Shown: positions 1-7,407 of the stretch, piece by piece | Position numbering within the stretch: position 1 is the stretch's first letter | Layout: every line of letters begins with the position of its first letter | Assembly: GCA_013215025.1 (NCBI GenBank) | Contig: JABSRR010000047.1 | Span: forward strand, 1-9,936 | Direction: 5' to 3' | Length of the DNA stretch: 9,936 bases | Origin: Pseudomonadales bacterium | GTDB lineage: Bacteria > Pseudomonadota > Gammaproteobacteria > Pseudomonadales > DT-91 | The notes under the pieces: model-generated | Seen by the model: only the letters and a program-made list of their open reading frames with translations | The model's database searches: none | What the model was told of the DNA's origin: nothing | Made by a program: the position numbers and the translations under genes

Positions 1-46
1 ATCGCCAATTTTTTCAGATTTTAAGCTATTCAGTAATGTAGTTATT

Positions 47-73
47 AAAAAAGGCAGCCTCGCTGCCTTTTTT
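47..73. terminator. Bidirectional Rho-independent terminator
   Basis: GGCAGC (53-58) and GCTGCC (62-67) form a 6-bp GC-rich stem around a CTC loop. It is flanked by six A on the left and six T on the right, which extend the stem to 12 bp. Both strands therefore read as a stem followed by a U-run. It lies about 60 bases beyond the stop of the minus-strand permease gene and can end that operon. It could equally serve a convergent plus-strand gene ending left of the window, which I cannot see. Confidence 0.88.
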
Positions 74-119
74 ATTGCTTAAATTTTCTCTCATTGCCGA
101 GCTAACAAAAAGCTAAATA

Positions 120-152
120 CCTTTAAAATGCCTTTAAAATACTTTTAAAAGT
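120..152. repeat. Three tandem 11-bp AT-rich repeats over the permease stop codon
   Basis: Three 11-base units lie head to tail: CCTTTAAAATG (120-130), CCTTTAAAATA (131-141) and the diverged CTTTTAAAAGT (142-152). The first two differ at one base. The array covers the last codons and the TAA stop (134-136) of the minus-strand permease, so the final residues LLKVF and the stop lie within repeat units. It looks like a small slippage duplication at the gene end. No function is evident. Confidence 0.75.
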
Positions 153-2626
153 CGGCTTGGCGACTGAGTCACGACTTTCTGCGTAGACCAAAGCCCAACT
201 ATGGTCACCAAACTGGCCCCTAAGGCAATTGGCAGCAGCCATAGCTCAGGCTGTAAACTGCTCGGCAAATTCAATAACTGAGACTGCAGCAACAAGATCA
301 ATAGCTGACCAACAATCACTGCGAGTAAACCACCCACGCCGCCAAGCAGTAAAAACTCAATTGCGAGCGCTCCACGAATTCTCGATTTTGAAGCACCAAT
401 CGCGCGCAATAAGGCATTTTCATGTAAGCGCTCAGACATTGATGATTGCACGGTCGCCAATAAGACTAGCAAACTGGCCAGAAATACCAGCAGCACTACC
501 CATTTCAAGCCAAACGATACCTGCGCCACAATGGATTGAATCTGCTGAATCATATGATCAACATCAATCAACACCAAATTAGGGAAACGGTTTAATAATT
601 GCACCACCTCTTGATGCCGCTCTGACGGCAAATAAAAACTGGTCATAAAGGTTTTATCAAACGGTTCTAATGTTGACTGTGGAAACAGCATATAGAAATT
701 TGGCCGCATTCTATCCCACTCAACTTTACGCAGGCTCGTTACGCTGGCCTGAAAGCGCTCAGCAGCTACCTGAAACGTCAGCACGTCGCCTAGCTGAATA
801 CCAAGCTTTTGTGCTAATTCTGACTCAACCGAAACTGGCTGCGATTGACTGGTATCCCACCACTCGCCTGCCAGCAATTCATTATCACTTGGCATTGATG
901 CTGACCATGATAGGTTTAATTCTCTATCGGCACCGGCCCGCTTTAACGCTTCTTTACTGACTAAGTCCCTCACCGACTGCTGATTAATCGCCACTAAGCG
1001 CCCTCGCACCATAGGGTAGATACCCTCGGCCTGAAAATCTTCCGCTGCCAGATACGCATCGACTTGCTCAAATTGGTGCGATTTGATGTTGAGCAGAAAA
1101 AAATTCGGGGTCTCGGCTGGCAACTGTTTTTGCCATTGTTCGAACAAGGCAGTTTGCAAAGCAAATAAAATGAACAACAAAGTTAAACAGAGCGAGAATA
1201 CCCCTGTTAAAAAGGTATTCACCCAAAGCCTGCGTGATAACTGACTAATGGCAAGCTGCCAAACCGTCGCCGCCCTGAGCGGCAATTTTGATAAACGCGC
1301 AAATAGCCAAGTCGCGGGCAGCACCAATAAACCGACAATCAGCGCCACCGCAGCAATCAAAATCACCGCCAACAACACGCTTTGTGTATAACTTGCAATT
1401 AAACCCGCCAGCCCGATCGCTGACAGCCATAATGAGGAAGCCATGAGCTGAATCTCACCAGAGGCAGATTGCATAAACACCGCTTTTGCAGGGGTAAAAC
1501 TCAATCGGTACATCGCCGGCAATAAAAAACTCAGCAAGGCAAAGCCACAGCAAAATAAACCAATCATGAAGGGCTTGAGCGTCTCTGCTGAGCTTGTCAC
1601 CGGAATCGGCAATTGCATTTCACGCGACATAAACTGTAACAAGCTCTGCTGCAGCCAATGGCCTGTTACACTACCCAAAAGGCCAACAAGCAGAAACACC
1701 ATGACGATAATCGACACCATAAGACCAATAATGCGAGCACGTGAAGCACCTAAACTCTTAAGCACGGCAACATGCTTAGTGTGGCTACTGGTATAGCGCA
1801 GGCTGGACATGGCAATGGCGATTGCCGCAAATACGATGACTATACTGCTTGCCAAATAAAAGAAGTTTTTACCGCGCTGTAGCGCAATCGCAATACTTGG
1901 CTGGCTGGTCTCTAAGTCAATCCATTTATGGCTATCGGTCATTAAGGGCTGAAGATAATCTGCATACTGTTGCAGTGATTCACGCTGACCTGAAAACATA
2001 TAGCGATAGCGTAAGCGGCTACCAAATTGAATCACTTCGGTTTTTGCTACATCTTCATAACGCATTAACACCCTAGGGCCTAGAGAAAAGGCACCGGCGC
2101 CTCGATCGGGCTCAGACACTAGCTCCTTAGCAATAGTAAAACGTGCATCGCCAATTTCAACCTGATCCCCGACGCTCAGATTCATTTGCACCAGTAGCCT
2201 AGCGCTGACCCATATATGCCCCAGTTCAGGACCAGTAGACGTGGTTTTTACTTCATCATAAAGGCTATCGCGATACTGCAATTTACCTTTTAACGGGTAT
2301 GCCAAATCCGCGGCTTTAACCGAAACCAATAATGGCTCGTCATCGGCATACAGCATAGATTGAAACGAGACACTTCGCGCTTGCGATAGCTGCATCGCTT
2401 TGGCTTCTAACAACCAAGCCTCATCAATTGCTCGGGGTGACGATAACACGCGATCAGCAGCTAAAAACTCGCTGCTTTGACCCACCAGCATTATCTGAAC
2501 CTTGTCCATAAAGCCCGATAGGCCAATAATCAAACTGGTCGATAGCCACAGCGCAAGCGCCAATAAGCGGAATTCTGCCGTACGACAATCGGTTTTAAGC
2601 CAGCGCCAAGCTAAACGCAGCGTCAT
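134..2626 (-). CDS. ybbP: ABC transporter permease, FtsX/MacB-like, YbbP family
   Basis: An 830-residue inner-membrane permease that pairs with the ATPase encoded just upstream. I see about ten hydrophobic segments (roughly residues 22-40, 254-275, 300-322, 350-371, 398-416, 417-442, 470-492, 706-728, 752-778 and 795-814), with large hydrophilic, presumably periplasmic, stretches at about 41-253 and 493-705. Two FtsX domains (about 257-380 and 712-826) each carry the ATPase-coupling pattern: VLKSLGASRARI near 288-299 and LLRAIGASKSRI near 739-750. Length and the duplicated four-helix plus extra-helix layout match YbbP, the partner of YbbA in the type VII (MacB/LolCDE-like) ABC class. Such proteins usually couple ATP hydrolysis to work in the periplasm rather than to classic import. 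Its ATG overlaps the ybbA stop by one base (TGATG), indicating translational coupling. The C-terminus falls in a tandem repeat. The family call is firm; the substrate is unknown, with hydrophobic esters or lipids inferred from tesA. Confidence 0.93.
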   Translation of the reverse strand: MTLRLAWRWLKTDCRTAEFRLLALALWLSTSLIIGLSGFMDKVQIMLVGQSSEFLAADRVLSSPRAIDEAWLLEAKAMQLSQARSVSFQSMLYADDEPLLVSVKAADLAYPLKGKLQYRDSLYDEVKTTSTGPELGHIWVSARLLVQMNLSVGDQVEIGDARFTIAKELVSEPDRGAGAFSLGPRVLMRYEDVAKTEVIQFGSRLRYRYMFSGQRESLQQYADYLQPLMTDSHKWIDLETSQPSIAIALQRGKNFFYLASSIVIVFAAIAIAMSSLRYTSSHTKHVAVLKSLGASRARIIGLMVSIIVMVFLLVGLLGSVTGHWLQQSLLQFMSREMQLPIPVTSSAETLKPFMIGLFCCGFALLSFLLPAMYRLSFTPAKAVFMQSASGEIQLMASSLWLSAIGLAGLIASYTQSVLLAVILIAAVALIVGLLVLPATWLFARLSKLPLRAATVWQLAISQLSRRLWVNTFLTGVFSLCLTLLFILFALQTALFEQWQKQLPAETPNFFLLNIKSHQFEQVDAYLAAEDFQAEGIYPMVRGRLVAINQQSVRDLVSKEALKRAGADRELNLSWSASMPSDNELLAGEWWDTSQSQPVSVESELAQKLGIQLGDVLTFQVAAERFQASVTSLRKVEWDRMRPNFYMLFPQSTLEPFDKTFMTSFYLPSERHQEVVQLLNRFPNLVLIDVDHMIQQIQSIVAQVSFGLKWVVLLVFLASLLVLLATVQSSMSERLHENALLRAIGASKSRIRGALAIEFLLLGGVGGLLAVIVGQLLILLLQSQLLNLPSSLQPELWLLPIALGASLVTIVGLWSTQKVVTQSPSRLLKVF

Positions 2627-3315
2627 CAGACGGCTTGCCTACTGATCGAGGGAGCTTGCTCAACAAGGCCACCGTGACTCAACACTAGCTGTCTATCACA
2701 GCGTGCAGCCAACTCCAGATCGTGGGTAACTAACACCAGGGTCGTTGCTTGTTTTTTATTTATATCGAATAGCAAATCGATAATTTGCTCTCCAGTTTGC
2801 TGATCTAAATTGCCAGTCGGCTCATCAGCGAAAAGGATATCTGCCTGTGCCGCGAAAGCCCTCGCAATTGCAACCCGCTGCTGTTCACCGCCGGATAATT
2901 CTGCTGGCTTGTGGTGCAGCCGGTGCGAAAGACCTACCTGCTCTAGTAATGTGATCGCTTGGCTCTCGCTGTCTCGTTTACCCGCTAGTTCAATCGGCAA
3001 AATCACATTTTCAAGCGCGGTTAGTGCTGGCAGTAAATGAAATGATTGAAAAATAATACCAACATGCTTCGCTCTGAATGCTGCTCGCTGGTCCTCATCA
3101 AGGCTTGAGATTTCAGCACCGGCAACTGTAATTGAGCCACTTGATGGTGTATCTAAGCCTGCAAGCAAACCCAGCAATGTGGTTTTTCCGGAGCCCGAGG
3201 CACCGACAATCGCAACAGATTCTGCTTGCTGAATATCTAAACTGATATTTTCTAAAATGCTTAACGATTCATGTGCCATTGCAACTTGATATGACACATT
3301 ATTCAACTTTATCAT
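2626..3315 (-). CDS. ybbA: ABC transporter ATP-binding protein, YbbA family
   Basis: A 229-residue cytoplasmic ATPase subunit that drives the YbbP permease. All nucleotide-binding elements are visible: Walker A GASGSGKTT (38-46, K44), Q-loop Gln90, signature LSGGEQQR (140-147), Walker B ILFADEP (160-166, catalytic E165), D-loop GNLD (168-171) and H-loop His198. Length and sequence fit the LolD/MacB/YbbA group. I start it at the ATG at 3315 because AAAGG sits 6 bases upstream and the protein then begins MIKLNNVSY, normal for the family. The frame stays open to a TTG at 3369, but that would add 18 residues untypical of the family. Its stop overlaps the ybbP start by one base. It is divergent from tesA, as in E. 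coli, which supports a shared role at the inner membrane. Confidence 0.95.
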   Translation of the reverse strand: MIKLNNVSYQVAMAHESLSILENISLDIQQAESVAIVGASGSGKTTLLGLLAGLDTPSSGSITVAGAEISSLDEDQRAAFRAKHVGIIFQSFHLLPALTALENVILPIELAGKRDSESQAITLLEQVGLSHRLHHKPAELSGGEQQRVAIARAFAAQADILFADEPTGNLDQQTGEQIIDLLFDINKKQATTLVLVTHDLELAARCDRQLVLSHGGLVEQAPSISRQAV

Positions 3316-3321
3316 TGATAG

Positions 3322-3326
3322 CCTTT
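3322..3326 (-). promoter_or_regulatory. Ribosome binding site that fixes the ybbA start
   Basis: On the minus strand AAAGG lies 6 bases before the ATG at 3315. The longer in-frame alternative, TTG at 3369, is preceded by an AT-rich stretch with no such motif, so this site favours the shorter protein. Confidence 0.65.
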
Positions 3327-3347
3327 CAATAGATTGATCAATACAAT

Positions 3348-3377
3348 TTAACACAGATAAACGTATCAAAGTATAAC
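3348..3377 (+). promoter_or_regulatory. Putative sigma-70 promoter for tesA
   Basis: TTAACA (3348-3353, five of six matches to TTGACA) and TATAAC (3372-3377, five of six to TATAAT) are separated by 18 bases. Transcription would start near 3384, giving a leader of about 27 bases before the tesA ATG at 3411. The -10 box is the left half of a 12-bp palindrome. I found no convincing -35/-10 pair in the other direction for ybbA. Confidence 0.45.
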
Positions 3378-3383
3378 GTTATA
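3372..3383. other. Perfect 12-bp palindrome between tesA and ybbA
   Basis: TATAACGTTATA reads the same on both strands and sits in the divergent intergenic region, 28 bases before tesA and 57 bases before the chosen ybbA start. Each half is a near-consensus -10 hexamer for its own strand. It could be a dimeric regulator site or simply back-to-back -10 elements. Confidence 0.5.
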
Positions 3384-3410
3384 TATAAGGCAAAAGGTTC
3401 ACCGAGAATC

Positions 3411-4070
3411 ATGAAAAGTCGCACTAAAACACATAATTTCTCTCACTATCTTAGGGCTACTATTTTTATCTGCCTATTCACGCAATTAGGCTTCAGCTGG
3501 GCTGACGTTGAATCACAACCAGAGCAAGGCCTGCTTATTCTTGGTGATAGCCTAAGCGCAGGCTTCGGGCTCTTAGAAGGTGAGGAATGGCCAGCGCTGT
3601 TGCAACAACGTCTTGCACAAAAAAATTCCTCGGTGAAAATTATTAATGCCAGCATCTCAGGCGAAACTAGCCTTGGCGGAGCCACTCGTATAACTTCACT
3701 ACTTGATCGACATGCAGTCACATGGCTGATTATCGAGCTAGGCGCAAATGATGGTTTACGAGGACAATCCCTCAGCGAGATGCGAGACAATCTCAGCTTT
3801 ATCATTCAGCAGGCACAAAATCGCAATATTAAAGTTTTACTTCTCGGTATGCATATTCCACCCAATTACGGTAAACGCTATACCCAAGCTTTTCATCAAA
3901 GCTTTGTCAAAGTGAGCCAGGCATTTGATGTGCCGTTAATTCCATTTTTCTTAGATGGCGTCGCTGGAAAAGCCGCACTCAACCAAGCCGACGGCATCCA
4001 TCCGACCGCCGAAGCACAACCGATTATCTTAAACACGGTTTGGCCCGCAATAAAAACTTTACTCGACTAA
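3411..4070 (+). CDS. tesA: Exported GDSL/SGNH esterase: acyl-CoA thioesterase I / lysophospholipase L1
   Basis: A 219-residue SGNH hydrolase of the TesA family, acting on thioesters, esters and lysophospholipids in the periplasm. Residues 1-31 look like a signal peptide: basic start, hydrophobic stretch 16-28, likely cut after FSWA. The mature protein of about 188 residues matches E. coli TesA in size. Block I is GDSLSAG (45-51) with nucleophile Ser47. Block II ISGETS gives oxyanion Gly84. Block III GANDG (111-115) gives Asn113. Block V DGIHP (194-198) gives Asp194 and His197, completing the triad. It is divergent from ybbA-ybbP; from recall, E. coli TesA associates with the YbbAP transporter, so joint action is likely. 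The ribosome binding site is weak (GAGA a few bases before ATG). A DUF2505 gene follows 51 bases later with no terminator seen between. Confidence 0.95.
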   Translation: MKSRTKTHNFSHYLRATIFICLFTQLGFSWADVESQPEQGLLILGDSLSAGFGLLEGEEWPALLQQRLAQKNSSVKIINASISGETSLGGATRITSLLDRHAVTWLIIELGANDGLRGQSLSEMRDNLSFIIQQAQNRNIKVLLLGMHIPPNYGKRYTQAFHQSFVKVSQAFDVPLIPFFLDGVAGKAALNQADGIHPTAEAQPIILNTVWPAIKTLLD

Positions 4071-4121
4071 GCAGCAGCTCGCATAATATCGCTTTAATAA
4101 TAAGACGATATAGAGGACTTT

Positions 4122-4598
4122 ATGCGTATTGAATATCCTGTCACATTGCCTGTCAACGAGGCTATCGAGTATCTAACTGACCCGGACTTTTTAGTAGAGC
4201 GTTCTATTGCGATCGGTGAAATGAGTGCCGATGCTGAAGTTGCTGAAGACGATGAGGGCACTTTATATGTCAGCATGAACCGACTCGTAACCCGAGAGCT
4301 ACCGTCTTTCCTTGCCAAAATTTTTGATCCAAAACAACAGCTCAGTATGGAAGAAGCTTGGCAACAAGATGATGACATCTGGCATTGCAAAGGTAGCTAT
4401 ACGGTTGAAGGTCAGCCGGTTGAGATCAACACGATTATTTCACTTACCCCTAGCGAAACTGGCAGCATTTATGCGATTGAGTTTAAGGTGAAAGCTAAGA
4501 TACCGATGATTGGCGGTAAAGTAGAAAAATTTATTAAATCCAATTGCCAAGAAGGCACGCAAAAAGAGATAGATTTTCTCAATAGCAAAGCCGCTTAA
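4122..4598 (+). CDS. DUF2505 / SRPBCC-like protein of unknown function
   Basis: A 158-residue soluble protein with no signal peptide or membrane segment, so probably cytoplasmic. I recognise it as DUF2505-like, a group related to the SRPBCC (START/polyketide-cyclase) helix-grip fold. Clues are the opening strand then helix (MRIEYPVTLPVNEAIEYLTDPDFL, shown by the stretches 1-10 and 11-24), a central run of alternating beta-strands (about 48-130), and the conserved KIPMIGGKVEKFI segment near 134-146 leading into a C-terminal helix. SRPBCC proteins enclose a cavity that often holds lipids or other hydrophobic ligands; no enzyme function is assigned here and no catalytic residues stand out. GAGG lies 5 bases before the ATG. 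It follows tesA on the same strand and may be co-transcribed, hinting at lipid metabolism, but that is positional inference only. A hairpin follows its stop. Confidence 0.85.
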   Translation: MRIEYPVTLPVNEAIEYLTDPDFLVERSIAIGEMSADAEVAEDDEGTLYVSMNRLVTRELPSFLAKIFDPKQQLSMEEAWQQDDDIWHCKGSYTVEGQPVEINTIISLTPSETGSIYAIEFKVKAKIPMIGGKVEKFIKSNCQEGTQKEIDFLNSKAA

Positions 4599-4623
4599 AA
4601 GCGGCGTAAAGCGGCCTTGTTTT
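4590..4623 (+). terminator. Probable Rho-independent terminator after the DUF2505 gene
   Basis: GCCGCTT (4590-4596) can pair with either of two copies of AAAGCGGC (4598-4605 and 4608-4615). The second pairing is followed directly by CTTGTTTT, a usable U-rich tail. The stem begins inside the last codons of the gene. The competing pairing with the first copy is tight-looped, so the distal one is likelier to terminate. Confidence 0.55.
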
Positions 4624-4637
4624 AGCTCGCTTCTGTC

Positions 4638-4673
4638 TAGCCTTAACGCATCTACCTTAATGCCTTAAGGCTA
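4638..4673. repeat. 9-bp inverted repeat upstream of the kinase gene
   Basis: TAGCCTTAA (4638-4646) and TTAAGGCTA (4665-4673) are exact inverse complements with 18 bases between. The right arm overlaps a second palindrome, GCCTTAAGGC (4662-4671). No T-run follows on the plus strand; read on the minus strand the flank is T-rich (TTATTTTATTATT). It could be a weak minus-strand terminator or an operator about 70 bases before the kinase promoter. Confidence 0.45.
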
Positions 4674-4744
4674 AATAATAAAATAACAAACTTATTGGCG
4701 CTGACAGGGAGTTGTCGCTAAGCTCTTTCAACTAAGCGTTAAAC

Positions 4745-4750
4745 TATAAT
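4745..4750 (+). promoter_or_regulatory. Consensus -10 box just before the kinase start
   Basis: TATAAT is a perfect sigma-70 -10 hexamer ending six bases before the ATG at 4757. The -35 position (about 4722-4727, GCTCTT) is a poor match, so the promoter would be weak or activator-dependent. If used, transcription would start at or next to the ATG, leaving no 5' leader. Confidence 0.45.
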
Positions 4751-4756
4751 AAAAAT

Positions 4757-7213
4757 ATGTGGATTAACCGGCAAAGCATGGATGTTCAATCAGGAATAAT
4801 TAGAGTATTACTGTTGTGTACAATACTGATTGGCAGTGTTGATACTATTGCTACACCTATCACTCAGACTGATTCTGATGCCACCGCTTTAATCCTACCC
4901 GATAATTTCGAGCAGCAAAGCATTGCACTGGGTGATTTTTTTCACTTTTTAAAGTTTCCAAACACCGCACAGCATGCGAATAGCGCGATTGAGGTAGCTG
5001 ATCAGTTACGCCGCAGCTCAGACTGGCAAAAGGTCAATACTGAAAATTATCAAGACTTTGATAATTTTGAAAACCATATTTGGTTGAAAGCTTCTATCCT
5101 CAACCCTTCTAAATTTCCACAAGAGTTGCTGTTTGTGCAAAACAATGCGCGAATCGGTCGCTTTGATGTTTACCTCTTTGCCAATAACGAACTGCTAGAA
5201 CATATCACGCTGGGTAAAAACTACCCTTTTAATGCGCGCATTTTTAATCATCGACGATTCCTGATCCCCATCGCAATTGCTGCAGAAACCGAGCTAGACA
5301 TCATTATATCGGGTACAGAGTCGGGCAGCCTTGACTTGGCCAAATTAAGTTCGCTATGGCAGCAGAGCGCATTTTTTCAGCAAAGCCAATTTGATGATAT
5401 GTGGGATATGTTCTATCTCGGTTCAGTCTTTGCGCTAGCTTTTTACAATATTTTCATCTTTGTCATTAGCCGTGAACGTGCCTATTTATTTTATAGTTTA
5501 TTTGTTTGTTCAACGTTCACAATGTTTCTGCATATTGAAGGCTGGGCGTTTCAGTATATCTGGCCAAATTTCCCAAGCATCAATGCAAAAGCGACCGATT
5601 TGAGCATTTCACTGATGGTTGCCTTTAATGCAATTTTCAGTATGCAATTTTTAAATCTTAAGGCTAATACATCTAACATTTATACTTGGCTTAAGTGGAT
5701 CGTCTATGCGGTCGCCTGCTTGACTGTATTTTTATTATTACTGCCGCATGATCCAACTTATACCTTGGTAAGAATAGTGGGCGCGTTGGCGATTCCTATC
5801 AATCTCTTAGCACTATTTGCCGCGATTTACATCAGCATTAAAAGCAAATCTAATGAAGCAATTATTTATACTGCCGCATGGAGTATTTTGATTGTCGCCT
5901 TATTTTTAACGCTAATACATGAGATGGTAATCCCTATATTCAGCTTCTCACCTTACAAGTTTCTTCAAGCTGCGCATTTAATCGAAATCATTTTGCTATC
6001 GATGGCCTTGGGTACTTACATAACACGCTTAAGAATCAAAGAAAACACCATGCAAGCAAAGTCAGAAGCGCAGTCGAGATTTTTAGCGCGCATGTCGCAT
6101 GAAATACGCACGCCAATGAATGGCATCATTGGCATAAGCGATTTACTGCTTAAAGATCACAGCATGCAAAAACATATGCCAATGCTAGAGACTATTCATA
6201 ACAGTGCCTTATCGCTGGAAAAAATCATGAATGATATTCTAGATTACTCTAAACTAGAGGCCGGCAAACTTACCATCAAGCAAAAACACTTCGACCTAAG
6301 AAAGCTTATTGATGATATCAAAGAGCTGTTCGTATTGGAGTGCAATCAAAAAGCAATTACCTTAACTGTTAGTATAAGCCCTGATATACCTGCCACGATT
6401 TACCAAGATCAGTTACGCTTGCGGCAGATATTAACTAACTTAATTTCTAATGCTGTCAAATTTACCGAAGCCGGACAAATAGATATTCATGTGATTATTA
6501 AGCAAGACAATTTGCTATTTACTGTTAGCGATACCGGCAAGGGCATCAATGCAGAAGATCAATTGCGGCTGTTTCAACCTTTCGAACAAGCAAGTAATAA
6601 CAATCTCAATACACAAGCGTCAACTGGATTAGGCTTAAGCATTTGTCGAGAGCTGATCGAGCTAATGCAAGGTAGCATAGAACTAGAATCGCAAATCAAT
6701 TTTGGCACTCGCATCAGCTTCTCACTTCCCTATTGCCGCGATAATGCGGCAGCAAAAACACCAAACTTTGAAACTAAGCAAGCGACGCTAGCCAATCTTC
6801 AGCAACTGCATATTTTAGTGGTAGAAGATAATTCAACGAATAGTTTTGTGATTGAACAGATGCTAAAGAAATTACACATCAATGCTCAATATTGCCAAAA
6901 TGGTCTCGACGCTGTGAATACGGTTGAGCATACAGAAGACAATTTTCACGTTATTCTGATGGACTGCGAAATGCCGATTATGGATGGATTTGAGGCAACA
7001 CGCGCGATCCGAAATATTGAGCAAGAACGGCAGCAAAAGGCCAGCCATATTATTGCCTTGACTGCACACACCTTACACGAACAATTAAAAGCTTGTTTTG
7101 ATAGCGGCATGGATGAATTATTACTGAAACCGCTTACCCTGAAAAAACTTGAGATTTGTTTAAAAAATCAGCTTGATGTTATTACAGGCGTTAGCCCCTC
7201 TTCGCCCAGTTAG
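4757..7213 (+). CDS. Hybrid sensor histidine kinase with 7TMR-DISM sensor and receiver domain
   Basis: An 818-residue inner-membrane signalling protein. A hydrophobic stretch at about 14-33 is a likely signal peptide. Residues about 50-200 form a periplasmic 7TMR-DISMED2-type domain, a beta-sandwich thought to bind small ligands, possibly carbohydrates. Seven hydrophobic helices follow (about 213-425), then a short linker helix. HisKA carries MSHEIRTPMNG (446-456), with phospho-acceptor His448. The HATPase has N-box NLISNAVKFT (561-570), G1 DTGKGI (592-597) and G2 TGLGLSI (623-629). The receiver (about 684-808) has acidic E690/D691, phospho-acceptor Asp736 in LMDCEMP, Thr769 and Lys791. All catalytic residues are intact. 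There is no C-terminal HPt and no partner regulator nearby, so phosphate probably passes to a distant HPt protein or the receiver feeds back on the kinase. There is no clear ribosome binding site before this ATG or before the in-frame ATG at 4778, leaving the start uncertain by seven residues. Ligand and targets are unknown. Confidence 0.93.
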   Translation: MWINRQSMDVQSGIIRVLLLCTILIGSVDTIATPITQTDSDATALILPDNFEQQSIALGDFFHFLKFPNTAQHANSAIEVADQLRRSSDWQKVNTENYQDFDNFENHIWLKASILNPSKFPQELLFVQNNARIGRFDVYLFANNELLEHITLGKNYPFNARIFNHRRFLIPIAIAAETELDIIISGTESGSLDLAKLSSLWQQSAFFQQSQFDDMWDMFYLGSVFALAFYNIFIFVISRERAYLFYSLFVCSTFTMFLHIEGWAFQYIWPNFPSINAKATDLSISLMVAFNAIFSMQFLNLKANTSNIYTWLKWIVYAVACLTVFLLLLPHDPTYTLVRIVGALAIPINLLALFAAIYISIKSKSNEAIIYTAAWSILIVALFLTLIHEMVIPIFSFSPYKFLQAAHLIEIILLSMALGTYITRLRIKENTMQAKSEAQSRFLARMSHEIRTPMNGIIGISDLLLKDHSMQKHMPMLETIHNSALSLEKIMNDILDYSKLEAGKLTIKQKHFDLRKLIDDIKELFVLECNQKAITLTVSISPDIPATIYQDQLRLRQILTNLISNAVKFTEAGQIDIHVIIKQDNLLFTVSDTGKGINAEDQLRLFQPFEQASNNNLNTQASTGLGLSICRELIELMQGSIELESQINFGTRISFSLPYCRDNAAAKTPNFETKQATLANLQQLHILVVEDNSTNSFVIEQMLKKLHINAQYCQNGLDAVNTVEHTEDNFHVILMDCEMPIMDGFEATRAIRNIEQERQQKASHIIALTAHTLHEQLKACFDSGMDELLLKPLTLKKLEICLKNQLDVITGVSPSSPS

Positions 7214-7357
7214 ACACGTATAGATTAAAACGCCAACGAGCTATCGCAGAAATTAAAAAGCAAGCATCTGTTCAGCACATGTTCAGCAACTGTCTAACCT
7301 CTGTCTTAGCACTGCCAATTATCAAACCTTCAAACGATAAACAGAGATAAAGAATCG

Positions 7358-7387
7358 AAAAAAAAGCCGGTGCATGGCACCGGCTTT
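7358..7387 (-). terminator. Strong Rho-independent terminator for the acyl-CoA synthetase gene
   Basis: GCCGGTGC (7366-7373) and GCACCGGC (7377-7384) make a perfect 8-bp stem with a three-base loop, extended by AAA/TTT to 11 bp. Read on the minus strand it is followed by eight T (7365 to 7358). It lies about 20 bases beyond the synthetase stop. On the plus strand the tail is only CTTTGTCGTTT, so it may also end the kinase transcript, less efficiently. Confidence 0.92.
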
Positions 7388-7407
7388 GTCGTTTACTAGG
7401 ATAATGA

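Noticed and set aside
229..582. 117-codon plus-strand open frame opposite ybbP
   Set aside because: It overlaps the well-supported permease, has a composition typical of an antisense shadow and no ribosome binding site.
3316..3369. Longer ybbA reading from a TTG at 3369, adding 18 residues
   Set aside because: TTG without a ribosome binding site, while the ATG at 3315 has AAAGG at 6 bases and gives the normal family N-terminus.
3446..3805. 119-codon minus-strand open frame inside tesA
   Set aside because: It is antisense to a gene with intact catalytic motifs, has no recognisable protein features and is rich in residues expected from reverse-reading.
7214..7357. Possible small gene or RNA in the gap after the kinase, including a 23-codon frame from an ATG near 7278 and a TGTTCAGCA pair 11 bases apart
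   Set aside because: No ribosome binding site, promoter or structured element supports it; the short direct repeat could be chance.
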